Made by a program: the position numbers and the translations under genes | Source of the DNA: an uncultured Blautia sp. | GTDB lineage: Bacteria; Bacillota; Clostridia; Lachnospirales; Lachnospiraceae | Direction of reading: 5' to 3' | Assembly (NCBI GenBank): GCA_900541345.1 | Contig: UQJE01000092.1 | Span: forward strand, 1 to 9,378 | Length of the DNA: 9,378 nucleotides | In this document: positions 1 through 6,760 of the stretch, piece after piece | Layout of the letters: every line of letters starts with the position of its first letter | Position numbering within the stretch: position 1 is the stretch's first letter | The notes under the pieces: model-generated | Databases searched by the model: none | Told to the model about the DNA's origin: nothing | The model's input: only the letters and a program-made list of their open reading frames with translations

Positions 1-34
1 CAACAGCCAGATGGCTTTCAAGATGAAGATTCTG

Positions 35-304
35 TTATAAAAGATGTTCCCGCTCTTTGTGGAGGCACTTGTCTTCCTGGATTTTTACAAGAATAATATC
101 TTCGCCGATCTGACAGATGCATTCCCAGGGAATGATGTATTCGCTCTCTCTTCCGAAGAAGCTGCAGAAACGTCCGGGCCCCGGGACAATCAGCGCAGTC
201 AGCCGACTTGTTTTACAGTCAAATTCCACATCAATGGGGCAGCCAAGGCTTTTGCAGGTGCATACATTAATAATTTCTTTTTGTTTTAATTCGCAGATAC
301 GCAT
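35..304 (-). CDS. ylmC: YlmC/YmxH-family small PRC-barrel protein (sporulation-associated family)
   Basis: An 89-residue leftward protein starting MRICELKQKEIINV. The pattern of a short acidic/hydrophobic N-terminus, a central G-x-P-I-D-V-E-F stretch (about residues 21-28), then PGPGR (about 41-45) and IIPWECICQIGEDIILV (about 57-73) is that of the YlmC/YmxH family. These are single PRC-barrel domain proteins of 80-90 residues found in endospore-forming Firmicutes. The family is often annotated as a sporulation protein, but its biochemical role is not established. It has no signal peptide or membrane helix, so it is probably cytoplasmic. The ATG at 302-304 has a modest AGGT ribosome site six bases upstream (311-314 on the opposite strand). 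It is divergent from nrdR; to my knowledge this neighbourhood recurs in Clostridia near sporulation sigma-factor genes, which would lie beyond the left edge. It contains several cysteines with no obvious metal-binding spacing. Confidence 0.84.
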   Translation of the reverse strand: MRICELKQKEIINVCTCKSLGCPIDVEFDCKTSRLTALIVPGPGRFCSFFGRESEYIIPWECICQIGEDIILVKIQEDKCLHKEREHLL

Positions 305-364
305 GAGATTACCTGTTTTTGTAAAATTTATGCTAAAATCAGCGAAAATATGCAGGCTCTTTTA

Positions 365-394
365 TTGACATACAGGAAAAATATAAAGTATAAT
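365..394 (+). promoter_or_regulatory. Consensus sigma-A promoter of nrdR
   Basis: A perfect -35 TTGACA lies at 365-370 and a perfect -10 TATAAT at 389-394, separated by 18 bp. Transcription should begin near 401, giving a short leader before the GTG start of nrdR at 430. I see no NrdR-box-like palindrome overlapping it, so autoregulation is not evident from sequence. Confidence 0.85.
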
Positions 395-429
395 ATTCAT
401 AAATACAGCATAAGAAAGGGGAGTGTACT

Positions 430-879
430 GTGAAGTGTCCGTTTTGTAATCAGGATAATACGAGAGTTGTAGATTCAAGACCTGTGGAAGATACCAATTC
501 CATACGCCGTCGCCGTCTCTGCGACGCCTGCGGGAGAAGATTTACCACATACGAGAGAGTGGAGACGATCCCCTTAACTGTCATTAAGAAAGATCAGAAC
601 AGGGAGCAGTACAGCAGAAAGAAAATACAGGACGGTGTGCTGCGCGCCTGCTATAAACGTCCCATTTCCATTGAAAAAATAGAGGAAATGCTTGATTCCA
701 TAGAAGGTGAAATTTTCAATGAGGAAGAGCGGGAGATTTCAAGCACAAAAATCGGTGAAATCGTTATGACGCATTTAAAAAAGCTGGACGCAGTTGCCTA
801 TGTGCGTTTTGCCTCCGTTTACCGGGAATTTAAGGATGTGAGTACCTTTTTGGATGAACTGAAAAAATTTATGAATTAA
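430..879 (+). CDS. nrdR: Transcriptional repressor NrdR (ribonucleotide reductase regulator)
   Basis: A 149-residue protein of the usual NrdR length. The N-terminal zinc ribbon is plain: C3 and C6 (CPFC) with C31 and C34 (CDAC), and between them VVDSRP and IRRRRLC, the basic DNA-binding face. From about residue 48 to the end it is an ATP-cone domain (VIKKD...REQYSRKKI, then the YVRFASVYREF signature). NrdR senses ATP/dATP through the ATP-cone and represses ribonucleotide reductase genes by binding paired NrdR boxes. No nrd gene is in this window, so it acts in trans. The start is GTG at 430; family proteins begin MKCPFC, and a GAAAGGGGAG ribosome site at 414-423 sits six bases upstream, so the start is firm. 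No terminator follows before the thiC promoter at 890, so some read-through into the riboswitch is possible. Confidence 0.97.
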   Translation: MKCPFCNQDNTRVVDSRPVEDTNSIRRRRLCDACGRRFTTYERVETIPLTVIKKDQNREQYSRKKIQDGVLRACYKRPISIEKIEEMLDSIEGEIFNEEEREISSTKIGEIVMTHLKKLDAVAYVRFASVYREFKDVSTFLDELKKFMN

Positions 880-889
880 GCGGCAGGTA

Positions 890-919
890 TTGACTTTTTG
901 TCAAAAAAAGGTGTAGAAT
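890..919 (+). promoter_or_regulatory. Promoter of the thiC riboswitch transcript
   Basis: The -35 TTGACT (890-895) and -10 TAGAAT (914-919) are separated by 18 bp and lie just after the nrdR stop. The predicted start near 926 places the whole TPP aptamer at the 5' end of the transcript, as expected for a riboswitch leader. Confidence 0.8.
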
Positions 920-937
920 ACAAAAGACAATTAAAGA

Positions 938-1028
938 GAAAAGGGGAGCTTGTATAACAGGCTGAGAGGAAGGTCGGACCTTCGACCCGTGAACCTGATT
1001 TGGATAATGCCAACGTAGGGATGTTTTC
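938..1028 (+). promoter_or_regulatory. TPP (thiamine pyrophosphate) riboswitch aptamer
   Basis: All conserved parts of the THI-box can be traced. P1 is GAAAA (938-942) with TTTTC (1024-1028). P2 is GGGG (943-946) with the ACCC at 985-988. P3 is GCTTGT/ACAGGC around 948-962 and leads into the invariant CTGAGA (962-967). A variable P3a arm follows (GAAGG/CCTTC, about 969-983). P4/P5 contain the conserved CCTGATTTGGATAATGCC (994-1011) and end in CGTAGGGA (1014-1021). Binding of TPP is expected to stabilise P1 and lower thiC expression. It sits directly upstream of a terminator hairpin and the thiamine gene thiC, which confirms its assignment. Confidence 0.96.
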
Positions 1029-1045
1029 GAAGCGGATATTTTATG

Positions 1046-1079
1046 GAGAAATTGCCAGACAGGTAGTTTCTCTTTTTTT
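1046..1079 (+). terminator. Riboswitch expression-platform terminator
   Basis: An 11-bp hairpin: 1046-1056 pairs with 1062-1072 (two G-T wobbles) around the loop AGACA, followed by seven T residues (1073-1079). It lies 18 nt after aptamer helix P1 and 66 nt before thiC, so the switch most likely works by premature transcription termination when TPP is bound. Two possible competing pairings are described in the findings. Confidence 0.9.
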
Positions 1080-1145
1080 GTACAGAACGATCAATCCCAC
1101 ATAGGCTCTGTTTTATAAAAGAAACCGGGGCTGGAAAGGACACAT

Positions 1146-2459
1146 ATGAGAGAGTACAAAACACAGAAAGAAGCAGCAGGTAAAGGGATTCTGACACCGG
1201 AAATGAAAATCGTGGCAGAGAAGGAGCATATGGAGCCGGAAAAACTGATGGCTCTTGTTGCAAAAGGAGAAGTGGCAATTCCATGTAATGTTCGCCATAC
1301 GTCTATTTCTCCGGAAGGAATCGGGGGAGGTCTGCGGACAAAAATCAATGTAAATCTTGGAATTTCCGGAGACTGTAAAAATTATGATGTGGAAATGCAG
1401 AAAGTGGAAATGGCTGTGAAATTCGGAGCAGAAGCCATTATGGATTTAAGCAATTATGGAAAAACAAATACGTTCCGAAGAGAGCTGATCCAGAAATCTC
1501 CGGCTATGATCGGAACGGTTCCCATGTATGATGCCATTGGATACCTGGAAAAAGATCTTCTTGAAATTACAGCGGAGGACTTTCTGAAGGTAGTGAGGGC
1601 ACACGCAGAGGAAGGCGTGGATTTTATGACGATTCATGCAGGGATTAACAGGAGAGCAGTGGAAGCTTTTATGCGGGATAAAAGAAAAATGAATATTGTC
1701 TCAAGAGGCGGTTCTCTTTTATTTGCATGGATGATGATGACGGGAAAGGAGAATCCTTTCTATGAATATTACGATGAGGTCCTTGATATTTTAAGAGAAT
1801 ATGATGTCACCATAAGCCTTGGGGATGCACTTCGCCCGGGCTGCATTGACGACAGTTCCGATGCGGGACAGATTTCAGAATTAATTGAGCTGGGAAATCT
1901 CACAAAGCGTGCATGGGAGAAGGATGTGCAGGTAATGGTAGAAGGACCGGGACATATGGCAATGGATGAAATCGCCGCTAATATGAAGATGCAGAAAAGA
2001 ATATGTCACAATGCACCATTTTACGTTCTGGGACCGATTGTCACAGATGTGGCGCCGGGATACGATCATATCACATCTGCAATCGGAGGCGCTATAGCGG
2101 CAGCAAGCGGCGCTGATTTCCTTTGCTATGTTACACCGGCAGAGCATTTGCGCCTTCCGGATTTAGAGGACGTAAAAGAAGGAATTATCGCATCAAAAAT
2201 CGCAGCACACGCGGCGGATATTGCAAAGGGCGTTCCAAATGCAAGAGCATGGGACAATGAGATGGCAGAGGCAAGACATAAAGTAGACTGGGAAGAAATG
2301 TTCCGTCTTTCTATGGATGAGGAAAAGGCAAGAAGATATTTTGAAAGTACTCCGCCTTCTGACAGACATACCTGCTCCATGTGCGGAAAAATGTGTGCAG
2401 TGCGTACTACAAATATGATCCTGGAAGGAAAAGAAGTAAGATTCTGTACAGAAAAATAA
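1146..2459 (+). CDS. thiC: Phosphomethylpyrimidine synthase ThiC (radical SAM)
   Basis: A 437-residue protein, the short ThiC form that lacks the extra N-terminal domain of the roughly 630-residue E. coli type. ThiC converts aminoimidazole ribonucleotide into hydroxymethylpyrimidine phosphate, the pyrimidine half of thiamine, using S-adenosylmethionine and a [4Fe-4S] cluster. Visible family signatures include PCNVRHTSISPEGIGGGLRTK (about 46-66), MDLSNYG (99-105), SLGDALRPGC (224-233), MVEGPGHMAMDEI (264-276) with the metal-ligand candidate H270, and GPIVTDVAPGYDHITSAIGG (296-315). The C-terminal cluster site is C410, C413 and C417, a CX2CX3C spacing (see findings). The ATG at 1146 has GGAAAGGA at 1133-1140. 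It is controlled by the upstream TPP riboswitch and stands alone: no thiE, thiD or other thiamine gene is in this window. Confidence 0.97.
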   Translation: MREYKTQKEAAGKGILTPEMKIVAEKEHMEPEKLMALVAKGEVAIPCNVRHTSISPEGIGGGLRTKINVNLGISGDCKNYDVEMQKVEMAVKFGAEAIMDLSNYGKTNTFRRELIQKSPAMIGTVPMYDAIGYLEKDLLEITAEDFLKVVRAHAEEGVDFMTIHAGINRRAVEAFMRDKRKMNIVSRGGSLLFAWMMMTGKENPFYEYYDEVLDILREYDVTISLGDALRPGCIDDSSDAGQISELIELGNLTKRAWEKDVQVMVEGPGHMAMDEIAANMKMQKRICHNAPFYVLGPIVTDVAPGYDHITSAIGGAIAAASGADFLCYVTPAEHLRLPDLEDVKEGIIASKIAAHAADIAKGVPNARAWDNEMAEARHKVDWEEMFRLSMDEEKARRYFESTPPSDRHTCSMCGKMCAVRTTNMILEGKEVRFCTEK

Positions 2460-2463
2460 AAAA

Positions 2464-2501
2464 GAAAAATCCCCGGAGCTGTATGGTTCCGGGGATTTTT
2501 C
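2464..2501. terminator. Bidirectional terminator between thiC and gdhA
   Basis: A 14-bp perfect stem, 2464-2477 with 2488-2501, around a 10-nt loop. Its GC-rich core CCCCGGA is flanked by A and T runs, so it carries a T tract on both strands (2496-2500 rightward; 2458-2463 read leftward). It closes thiC and the convergent gdhA together. Confidence 0.92.
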
Positions 2502-2524
2502 TTATCCTATAGGATATAACGGGA

Positions 2525-3859
2525 TTAAACAATACCCTGTGCTTTCATTGCATCTACTACTTTTTCAAAACCTGCAATATTAGCGCCTACAACATAGTTG
2601 TCTGCCAGGTCGTATTTCTTTGCAGCAGCATCTACTTTTTTGAAAATATCCACCATAATATTATGGAGTTTTTCATCAACTTCTGCTTCTGTCCAGGACA
2701 GTCTCATGGAGTTCTGGCTCATTTCGAGAGCGGAAGTTGCAACACCGCCAGCGTTTGCAGCCTTGCCGGGCATGAAATAAATGCCGTTTTCCATTACATA
2801 GTTTGTTGCTTCAAGAGTAGTAGGCATATTTGCACCCTCTACTACATATTTGCAGCCGTTTGCAACAAGCGCTTTTGCACCGTCAAGGTCAAGCTCGTTC
2901 TGTGTTGCACATGGCAGGTAAACGTCACATTTAATGTTCCAGATACCTTTGCCTTCTGTATAAGCAGAACCTTCCACTCTCTCTGCGTATTCTTTAATAC
3001 GTCCTCGTTTTACTTCTTTAATATCTTTTACAACATCAAGCTGAATGCCGTTCGGATCATAAATAAATCCGTTAGAGTCATTCATGGCAACAACTTTTCC
3101 GCCAAGCTGCTGTACTTTTTCTACAGCGTAAATAGCAACGTTTCCGGAACCTGTTACAACAACAGTTTTTCCACTGATGGAATCATTATGTGCTTTTGTG
3201 ATTTCGTCCAGCATATAGACAACGCCGTAACCGGTAGCCTGTGTACGGATAAGAGAACCGCCGTAAGTCAGACCTTTGCCTGTTAAGACACCTTCGTAAA
3301 GACCACGGATGCGTTTGTACTGTCCGAACAGATAGCCGATTTCCCTGGCTCCTACGCCAATGTCTCCGGCAGGAACGTCTGTATCTGCACCGATGTATTT
3401 GGAAAGCTCTGTCATAAAGCTCTGGCAGAATGCCATCACTTCTCTGTCAGATTTGCCTTTCGGATCAAAGTTGGAACCACCTTTTCCGCCGCCGATAGGA
3501 AGGCCAGTCAGGGAATTTTTGAAAACCTGTTCAAAACCAAGGAATTTTAAGATACTCTGGTTTACAGAAGGATGGAAACGAAGACCGCCCTTATATGGTC
3601 CGATAGCACTGTTAAACTGTACGCGGTAACCTTTGTTTACCTGTACGGTTCCGTTATCATCTACCCACGGTACACGGAAGGAAATAATTCTTTCCGGCTC
3701 TACCATACGCTCCAGAATGGAAAGCTTACGGTATTCTTCCTCGTTTCGGTCGATTACCACTTTCAGGGAATCAAGAACTTCTTTTACTGCCTGGTGAAAC
3801 TCCGGCTCGCCGGGATTCTGTGCTACGACTCTTTCATAAACCTCTTCAGTATAAGACAT
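2525..3859 (-). CDS. gdhA: Glutamate dehydrogenase, NADP-type (GdhA)
   Basis: A 444-residue protein, the length of hexameric family-I glutamate dehydrogenases (E. coli 447). It interconverts 2-oxoglutarate plus ammonium and glutamate in the cytoplasm. The substrate domain shows YKGGLRFHPSV (89-99; K90), the catalytic-lysine motif PIGGGKGG (121-128; K126) and PAGDIGVGAREIGYLFGQ (163-180; D166). The Rossmann domain has VVTGSGNVA (234-242), and the second-strand end reads MNDSNG (259-264). This resembles the S-D-S of NADP enzymes more than the G-P-D of the NAD enzyme of Clostridium symbiosum, so NADP preference is likely but not proven. The ATG at 3857-3859 has an excellent AGGAGG (3867-3872, opposite strand). 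It is divergent from alaA and shares the thiC terminator. Confidence 0.97.
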   Translation of the reverse strand: MSYTEEVYERVVAQNPGEPEFHQAVKEVLDSLKVVIDRNEEEYRKLSILERMVEPERIISFRVPWVDDNGTVQVNKGYRVQFNSAIGPYKGGLRFHPSVNQSILKFLGFEQVFKNSLTGLPIGGGKGGSNFDPKGKSDREVMAFCQSFMTELSKYIGADTDVPAGDIGVGAREIGYLFGQYKRIRGLYEGVLTGKGLTYGGSLIRTQATGYGVVYMLDEITKAHNDSISGKTVVVTGSGNVAIYAVEKVQQLGGKVVAMNDSNGFIYDPNGIQLDVVKDIKEVKRGRIKEYAERVEGSAYTEGKGIWNIKCDVYLPCATQNELDLDGAKALVANGCKYVVEGANMPTTLEATNYVMENGIYFMPGKAANAGGVATSALEMSQNSMRLSWTEAEVDEKLHNIMVDIFKKVDAAAKKYDLADNYVVGANIAGFEKVVDAMKAQGIV

Positions 3860-3903
3860 AATAAATCCTCCTCTTCCAACTGTTGTATTTTTTTATGTGC
3901 GTT

Positions 3904-3920
3904 ATTATACACTAAAGTGT
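3904..3920 (-). promoter_or_regulatory. gdhA -10 box with abutting ACACT-AA-AGTGT palindrome
   Basis: Read leftward, a perfect TATAAT occupies 3909-3904, about 45 nt upstream of the gdhA start. No good -35 stands 16-18 bp upstream; that stretch is T-rich. A 12-nt palindrome with 5-bp arms (ACACT, AA, AGTGT; 3909-3920) touches the -10 and fills the spacer, where a repressor or an activator compensating for the poor -35 could bind. The -10 is a fair call; the operator role is inference. Confidence 0.55.
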
Positions 3921-3995
3921 TAAAAAAGAAAAGAGTTTTTTAAATTTTTTTGAACATGAACGCTGAGACTTGCGAAAGCCGGGTAAATGTGAGAT

Positions 3996-4001
3996 TATAA
4001 T
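3996..4001 (+). promoter_or_regulatory. Probable -10 box for the alaA transcript
   Basis: A perfect TATAAT lies 36 nt upstream of the alaA start. The best upstream match is TTGCGA at 3970-3975, but its 20-bp spacing is poor, so the -35 is uncertain. The transcript would start near 4008 and carry the GGGGAGGAAAG ribosome site at about 4022-4032. Confidence 0.5.
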
Positions 4002-4037
4002 GAAATACCGATTTCGTGAAAGGGGAGGAAAGATAAA

Positions 4038-5255
4038 ATGAGAACATTCGAAAAATCTTCAAAGCTTGATAATGTATTGTACGATGTACGAGGACCTGTA
4101 GTAGATGAGGCAGGAAGAATGGAGGAGGAAGGAAAAGAAATCCTGAAGCTGAATATCGGAAATCCGTATCCTTTTGGATTTTCCGCTCCTCAGGAAGTGA
4201 TTCTGGATATGCTGAGCAATATACGGACCTCCCAGGGATATTCTGATTCCAGAGGGATTTTTTCAGCAAGAAAGGCCATTATGCAGTATTGCCAGCTTCG
4301 TGGGATTCCCAACGTGACCATGAATGATATTTACACAGGAAATGGGGTAAGCGAGCTTATTAACCTCTGTATGCAGGCTCTTTTAAATAACGGAGACGAA
4401 ATCCTGATCCCTGCTCCGGATTATCCGCTCTGGACAGCAACTGCAACACTTTCCGGAGGAAAGGTTGTACACTATATCTGTGACGAGCAGTCGGAGTGGT
4501 ATCCGGATATGGATGATATCCGGAGTAAAATCACAGATAAGACAAAGGCAATCGTAATCATTAATCCAAACAATCCTACAGGAGCAGTATATCCCAGAGA
4601 TGTTCTGGAGCAGATCGTGCAGATTGCAAGAGAGCACGAGCTGATTATTTTTTCAGATGAGATTTATGACCGCCTTGTTATGGATCAGTACCAGCATACG
4701 TCCATTGCTTCTCTTGCTCCGGATTTATTCTGCGTGACATTTTCCGGACTTTCCAAATCTCATATGATTGCAGGTTTCCGGATTGGCTGGATGGTATTAA
4801 GCGGACCGAAAAACCGTGCAAAAGGATATATAGAAGGCTTAAATATGCTTTCTTCTATGAGGCTCTGTTCCAATGTTCCGGCACAGTCCATTGTACAGAC
4901 AGCCCTTGGAGGGTACCAGAGTGTCAATGAGTATATACAGCCGGGCGGTCGTATTTATGAACAGAGAGAGTATATATATAAAGCACTTACGGACATTCCG
5001 GGAATTACGGCAGTGAAGCCAAAGGCCGCATTTTACATTTTTCCGAAAATTGATGTGGAGAAGTTCCATATTGAAAATGACGAGCAGTTTGCCCTTGATT
5101 TTCTTCATGAGAAGCAGGTTCTTCTTGTTCCTGGAAAAGGATTTAACTGGCATCAGCCGGATCATTTCCGCGTGGTATATCTTCCAAATGTTCTGCAGCT
5201 TGAGAAGGCGGCAAAGAAGCTTGGTGATTTCTTAAGCACATATAAACAGAAATGA
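4038..5255 (+). CDS. alaA: Alanine (glutamate-pyruvate) aminotransferase, AlaA/YfbQ type
   Basis: A 405-residue fold-type I PLP aminotransferase. It resembles E. coli AlaA along its length as I recall that sequence: EKSSKL near the N-terminus, YDVRGPV (15-21), LKLNIGNPYPFGF (36-48), GNGVSELI (101-108), PAPDYPLWTA (125-134), GPKNRAKGYIEGL (256-268) and SMRLC-NVPAQ (273-283). PLP-site residues are visible: NPNNPTG (176-182), SDEIY (206-210), the Schiff-base lysine K240 in SGLSKS, and the carboxylate-binding R378 in DHFRVVYLP. The expected reaction is pyruvate plus glutamate to alanine plus 2-oxoglutarate, which fits its place beside gdhA. The ATG at 4038 follows GGGGAGGAAAG. No terminator separates it from the citrate synthase gene 128 nt downstream, so partial co-transcription is possible. 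Confidence 0.92.
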   Translation: MRTFEKSSKLDNVLYDVRGPVVDEAGRMEEEGKEILKLNIGNPYPFGFSAPQEVILDMLSNIRTSQGYSDSRGIFSARKAIMQYCQLRGIPNVTMNDIYTGNGVSELINLCMQALLNNGDEILIPAPDYPLWTATATLSGGKVVHYICDEQSEWYPDMDDIRSKITDKTKAIVIINPNNPTGAVYPRDVLEQIVQIAREHELIIFSDEIYDRLVMDQYQHTSIASLAPDLFCVTFSGLSKSHMIAGFRIGWMVLSGPKNRAKGYIEGLNMLSSMRLCSNVPAQSIVQTALGGYQSVNEYIQPGGRIYEQREYIYKALTDIPGITAVKPKAAFYIFPKIDVEKFHIENDEQFALDFLHEKQVLLVPGKGFNWHQPDHFRVVYLPNVLQLEKAAKKLGDFLSTYKQK

Positions 5256-5284
5256 TAGACTGAAAAGGAAAAAAATGTTATACT
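5256..5284 (+). promoter_or_regulatory. Candidate promoter of the citrate synthase operon
   Basis: TAGACT (5256-5261, four of six matches to TTGACA) and TATACT (5279-5284) are separated by 17 bp, directly after the alaA stop. A second TATAAG lies at 5287-5292. Use of the first gives a leader of about 90 nt before the citrate synthase start. Confidence 0.5.
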
Positions 5285-5297
5285 GTTATAAGATGTG

Positions 5298-5357
5298 ATG
5301 AAAAGCACACAGAAAATACATAGAGGGTACGAGGAGGGACCTTTATCGACTGACTGA
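5298..5357 (+). other. Possible leader peptide / unexplained leader ahead of citrate synthase
   Basis: A 19-codon frame runs from ATG 5298 to TGA 5357, encoding a peptide that ends EEGPLSTD. It has no good ribosome site, and if the promoter at 5256-5284 is used the ATG would be only about 7 nt from the 5' end. Inside it a strong AGGAGGG (5332-5338) occurs with no start codon at a usable distance. I see no run of one amino acid, no aptamer and no terminator, so this may be a structured leader or a small ORF, or nothing. Confidence 0.25.
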
Positions 5358-5383
5358 ATAAAAGATGAAAGGGGCAATACAAT

Positions 5384-6745
5384 ATGAGTGGATTTAACAT
5401 GAAAGTGACACCGGAAATCGAGAGACTGACAGAGGTATGTAAAGAGCACAGCAGTCTTGATTTATCTCTTTACGGAAAATATGATGTGAAGAGAGGTCTT
5501 CGTGATATTAATGGTAAGGGTGTTCTTGCAGGACTGACACAGGTTTCTAATGTAAAGGCAACAAAGATTGTAGACGGACAGGAAGTCCCCTGTGCAGGAA
5601 GTCTTTCTTACAGAGGATATGATATTAAGGAACTTACGGGAGGCTTTATTAAAGATAAGCGTTTCGGATTTGAGGAGACAGCATATCTTCTTCTTTTCGG
5701 TAAGCTGCCCAATAAAGAAGAACTGAAGGAATTCAGCGATCTTTTGGCAAATCAGCGATCTCTTCCCAAAAACTTTACAAGGGATGTCATTATGAAAGCG
5801 CCGTCAAGTGATATTATGAATGCGCTGTCACGAAGCGTGCTTACTCTGTATTCCTACGATAAGAATCCGGACGACATTTCCCTGCCGAACGTTCTTCGTC
5901 AGTGCCTTAATCTGATCAGCGTATTCCCGCTGCTTTCCGTATATGGATACCAGGCATACAATCACTTTGTAAGAGGTAAGAGCCTTTACATTCACAATCC
6001 GAAAAAAGAGCTTTCTACAGCAGAAAATATTCTGCGCATGCTCCGGCCGGATAAGAAATATACAGCTCTGGAAGCACAGATTCTGGATATTGCACTGATT
6101 CTTCATATGGAACACGGCGGTGGAAACAACTCTACTTTTACTACTCATGTGGTATCATCTTCCGGAACGGATACATATTCTGCCATTGCAGCAGCACTTG
6201 GCTCACTGAAAGGACCAAAACACGGCGGCGCCAATATTAAGGTTGTCAGCATGGTTCAGGACATGAAAAAAGAAGTGAAGGACTGGGAGGACGAGGACGA
6301 GGTAAGAGATTATTTGAAAAAGCTGCTTCATAAAGAAGCTTTTGACAGAAGAGGTCTTATCTACGGTATGGGACATGCGGTTTATTCCGTGTCTGACCCG
6401 AGAGCAGAGGTCTTTAAAGGATTCGTGGAAACTCTGGCAAAAGAGAAGGGCAGAATGAAGGATTATCGCCTGTATTCGATGGTAGAGCGCCTTGCTCCGG
6501 AGGTAATTGCAGAGGAGAGAAAGATTTACAAAGGTGTCAGCGCAAACGTGGATTTTTACAGCGGTTTCGTTTACAGTATGCTGGATCTGCCTCTGGAACT
6601 CTTTACCCCTATGTTTGCAGTAGCGCGTATTGTAGGCTGGAGCGCACATCGTATGGAAGAGCTTATCAACACAGATAAGATTATTCGTCCCGCATATAAA
6701 AATGTGCTTGAACCTGCAGCTTATGTGCCGCTTGACGAGCGCTAG
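5384..6745 (+). CDS. Citrate synthase (citrate/2-methylcitrate synthase family)
   Basis: A 453-residue protein, longer than B. subtilis CitZ (about 370) because of an N-terminal extension of roughly 40-50 residues before GLAGVT-like LAGLTQVSNV (48-57). It condenses acetyl-CoA and oxaloacetate to citrate, the entry to 2-oxoglutarate and glutamate. Catalytic residues are present: H280 in GPKHGGAN (277-284), H331 in GMGHAVY (328-334), D390 in VSANVDFYSG (385-394), and the substrate arginines R340 (SDPRA), R415 and R435. EHGGGNNSTFT (243-253) matches the other active-site histidine loop. The GHA rather than GHR after H331 occurs in some known citrate synthases. The ATG at 5384 has AAAGGGG at 5368-5374; an in-frame ATG at 5399 lacks a ribosome site. 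It is first in a tight run of four genes. A methylcitrate role cannot be excluded from sequence, but no prp genes are nearby. Confidence 0.93.
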   Translation: MSGFNMKVTPEIERLTEVCKEHSSLDLSLYGKYDVKRGLRDINGKGVLAGLTQVSNVKATKIVDGQEVPCAGSLSYRGYDIKELTGGFIKDKRFGFEETAYLLLFGKLPNKEELKEFSDLLANQRSLPKNFTRDVIMKAPSSDIMNALSRSVLTLYSYDKNPDDISLPNVLRQCLNLISVFPLLSVYGYQAYNHFVRGKSLYIHNPKKELSTAENILRMLRPDKKYTALEAQILDIALILHMEHGGGNNSTFTTHVVSSSGTDTYSAIAAALGSLKGPKHGGANIKVVSMVQDMKKEVKDWEDEDEVRDYLKKLLHKEAFDRRGLIYGMGHAVYSVSDPRAEVFKGFVETLAKEKGRMKDYRLYSMVERLAPEVIAEERKIYKGVSANVDFYSGFVYSMLDLPLELFTPMFAVARIVGWSAHRMEELINTDKIIRPAYKNVLEPAAYVPLDER

Positions 6746-6760
6746 AAAGGGTTTCGTAAT

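Noticed and set aside
1..34. Short inverted repeat (AGCCA at 5-9, TGGCT at 12-16) downstream of the leftward ylmC-like gene, perhaps its terminator
   Set aside because: With a hairpin loop of at least 3 nt only about 4 pairs remain, and the T tract that would prove a terminator would lie at or beyond the window edge, so it cannot be supported.
1080..1145. Possible extra small ORF or second aptamer between the riboswitch terminator and thiC
   Set aside because: Only 66 nt; it contains the thiC ribosome site but no start with a reading frame of note and no repeated aptamer core.
2663..3286. Long open frame on the + strand (about 207 codons) opposite gdhA
   Set aside because: It is antisense to a well-conserved enzyme, has a cysteine- and phenylalanine-rich composition typical of a shadow frame, and shows no domain or ribosome site.
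5285..5383. T-box or amino-acid attenuator before citrate synthase
   Set aside because: No T-box core, no terminator hairpin and no run of one codon in the short frame.
6203..6649. Long open frame on the - strand (about 148 codons) opposite citrate synthase
   Set aside because: It is antisense to the catalytic core of citrate synthase, which explains the sequence; no promoter, ribosome site or recognisable family.
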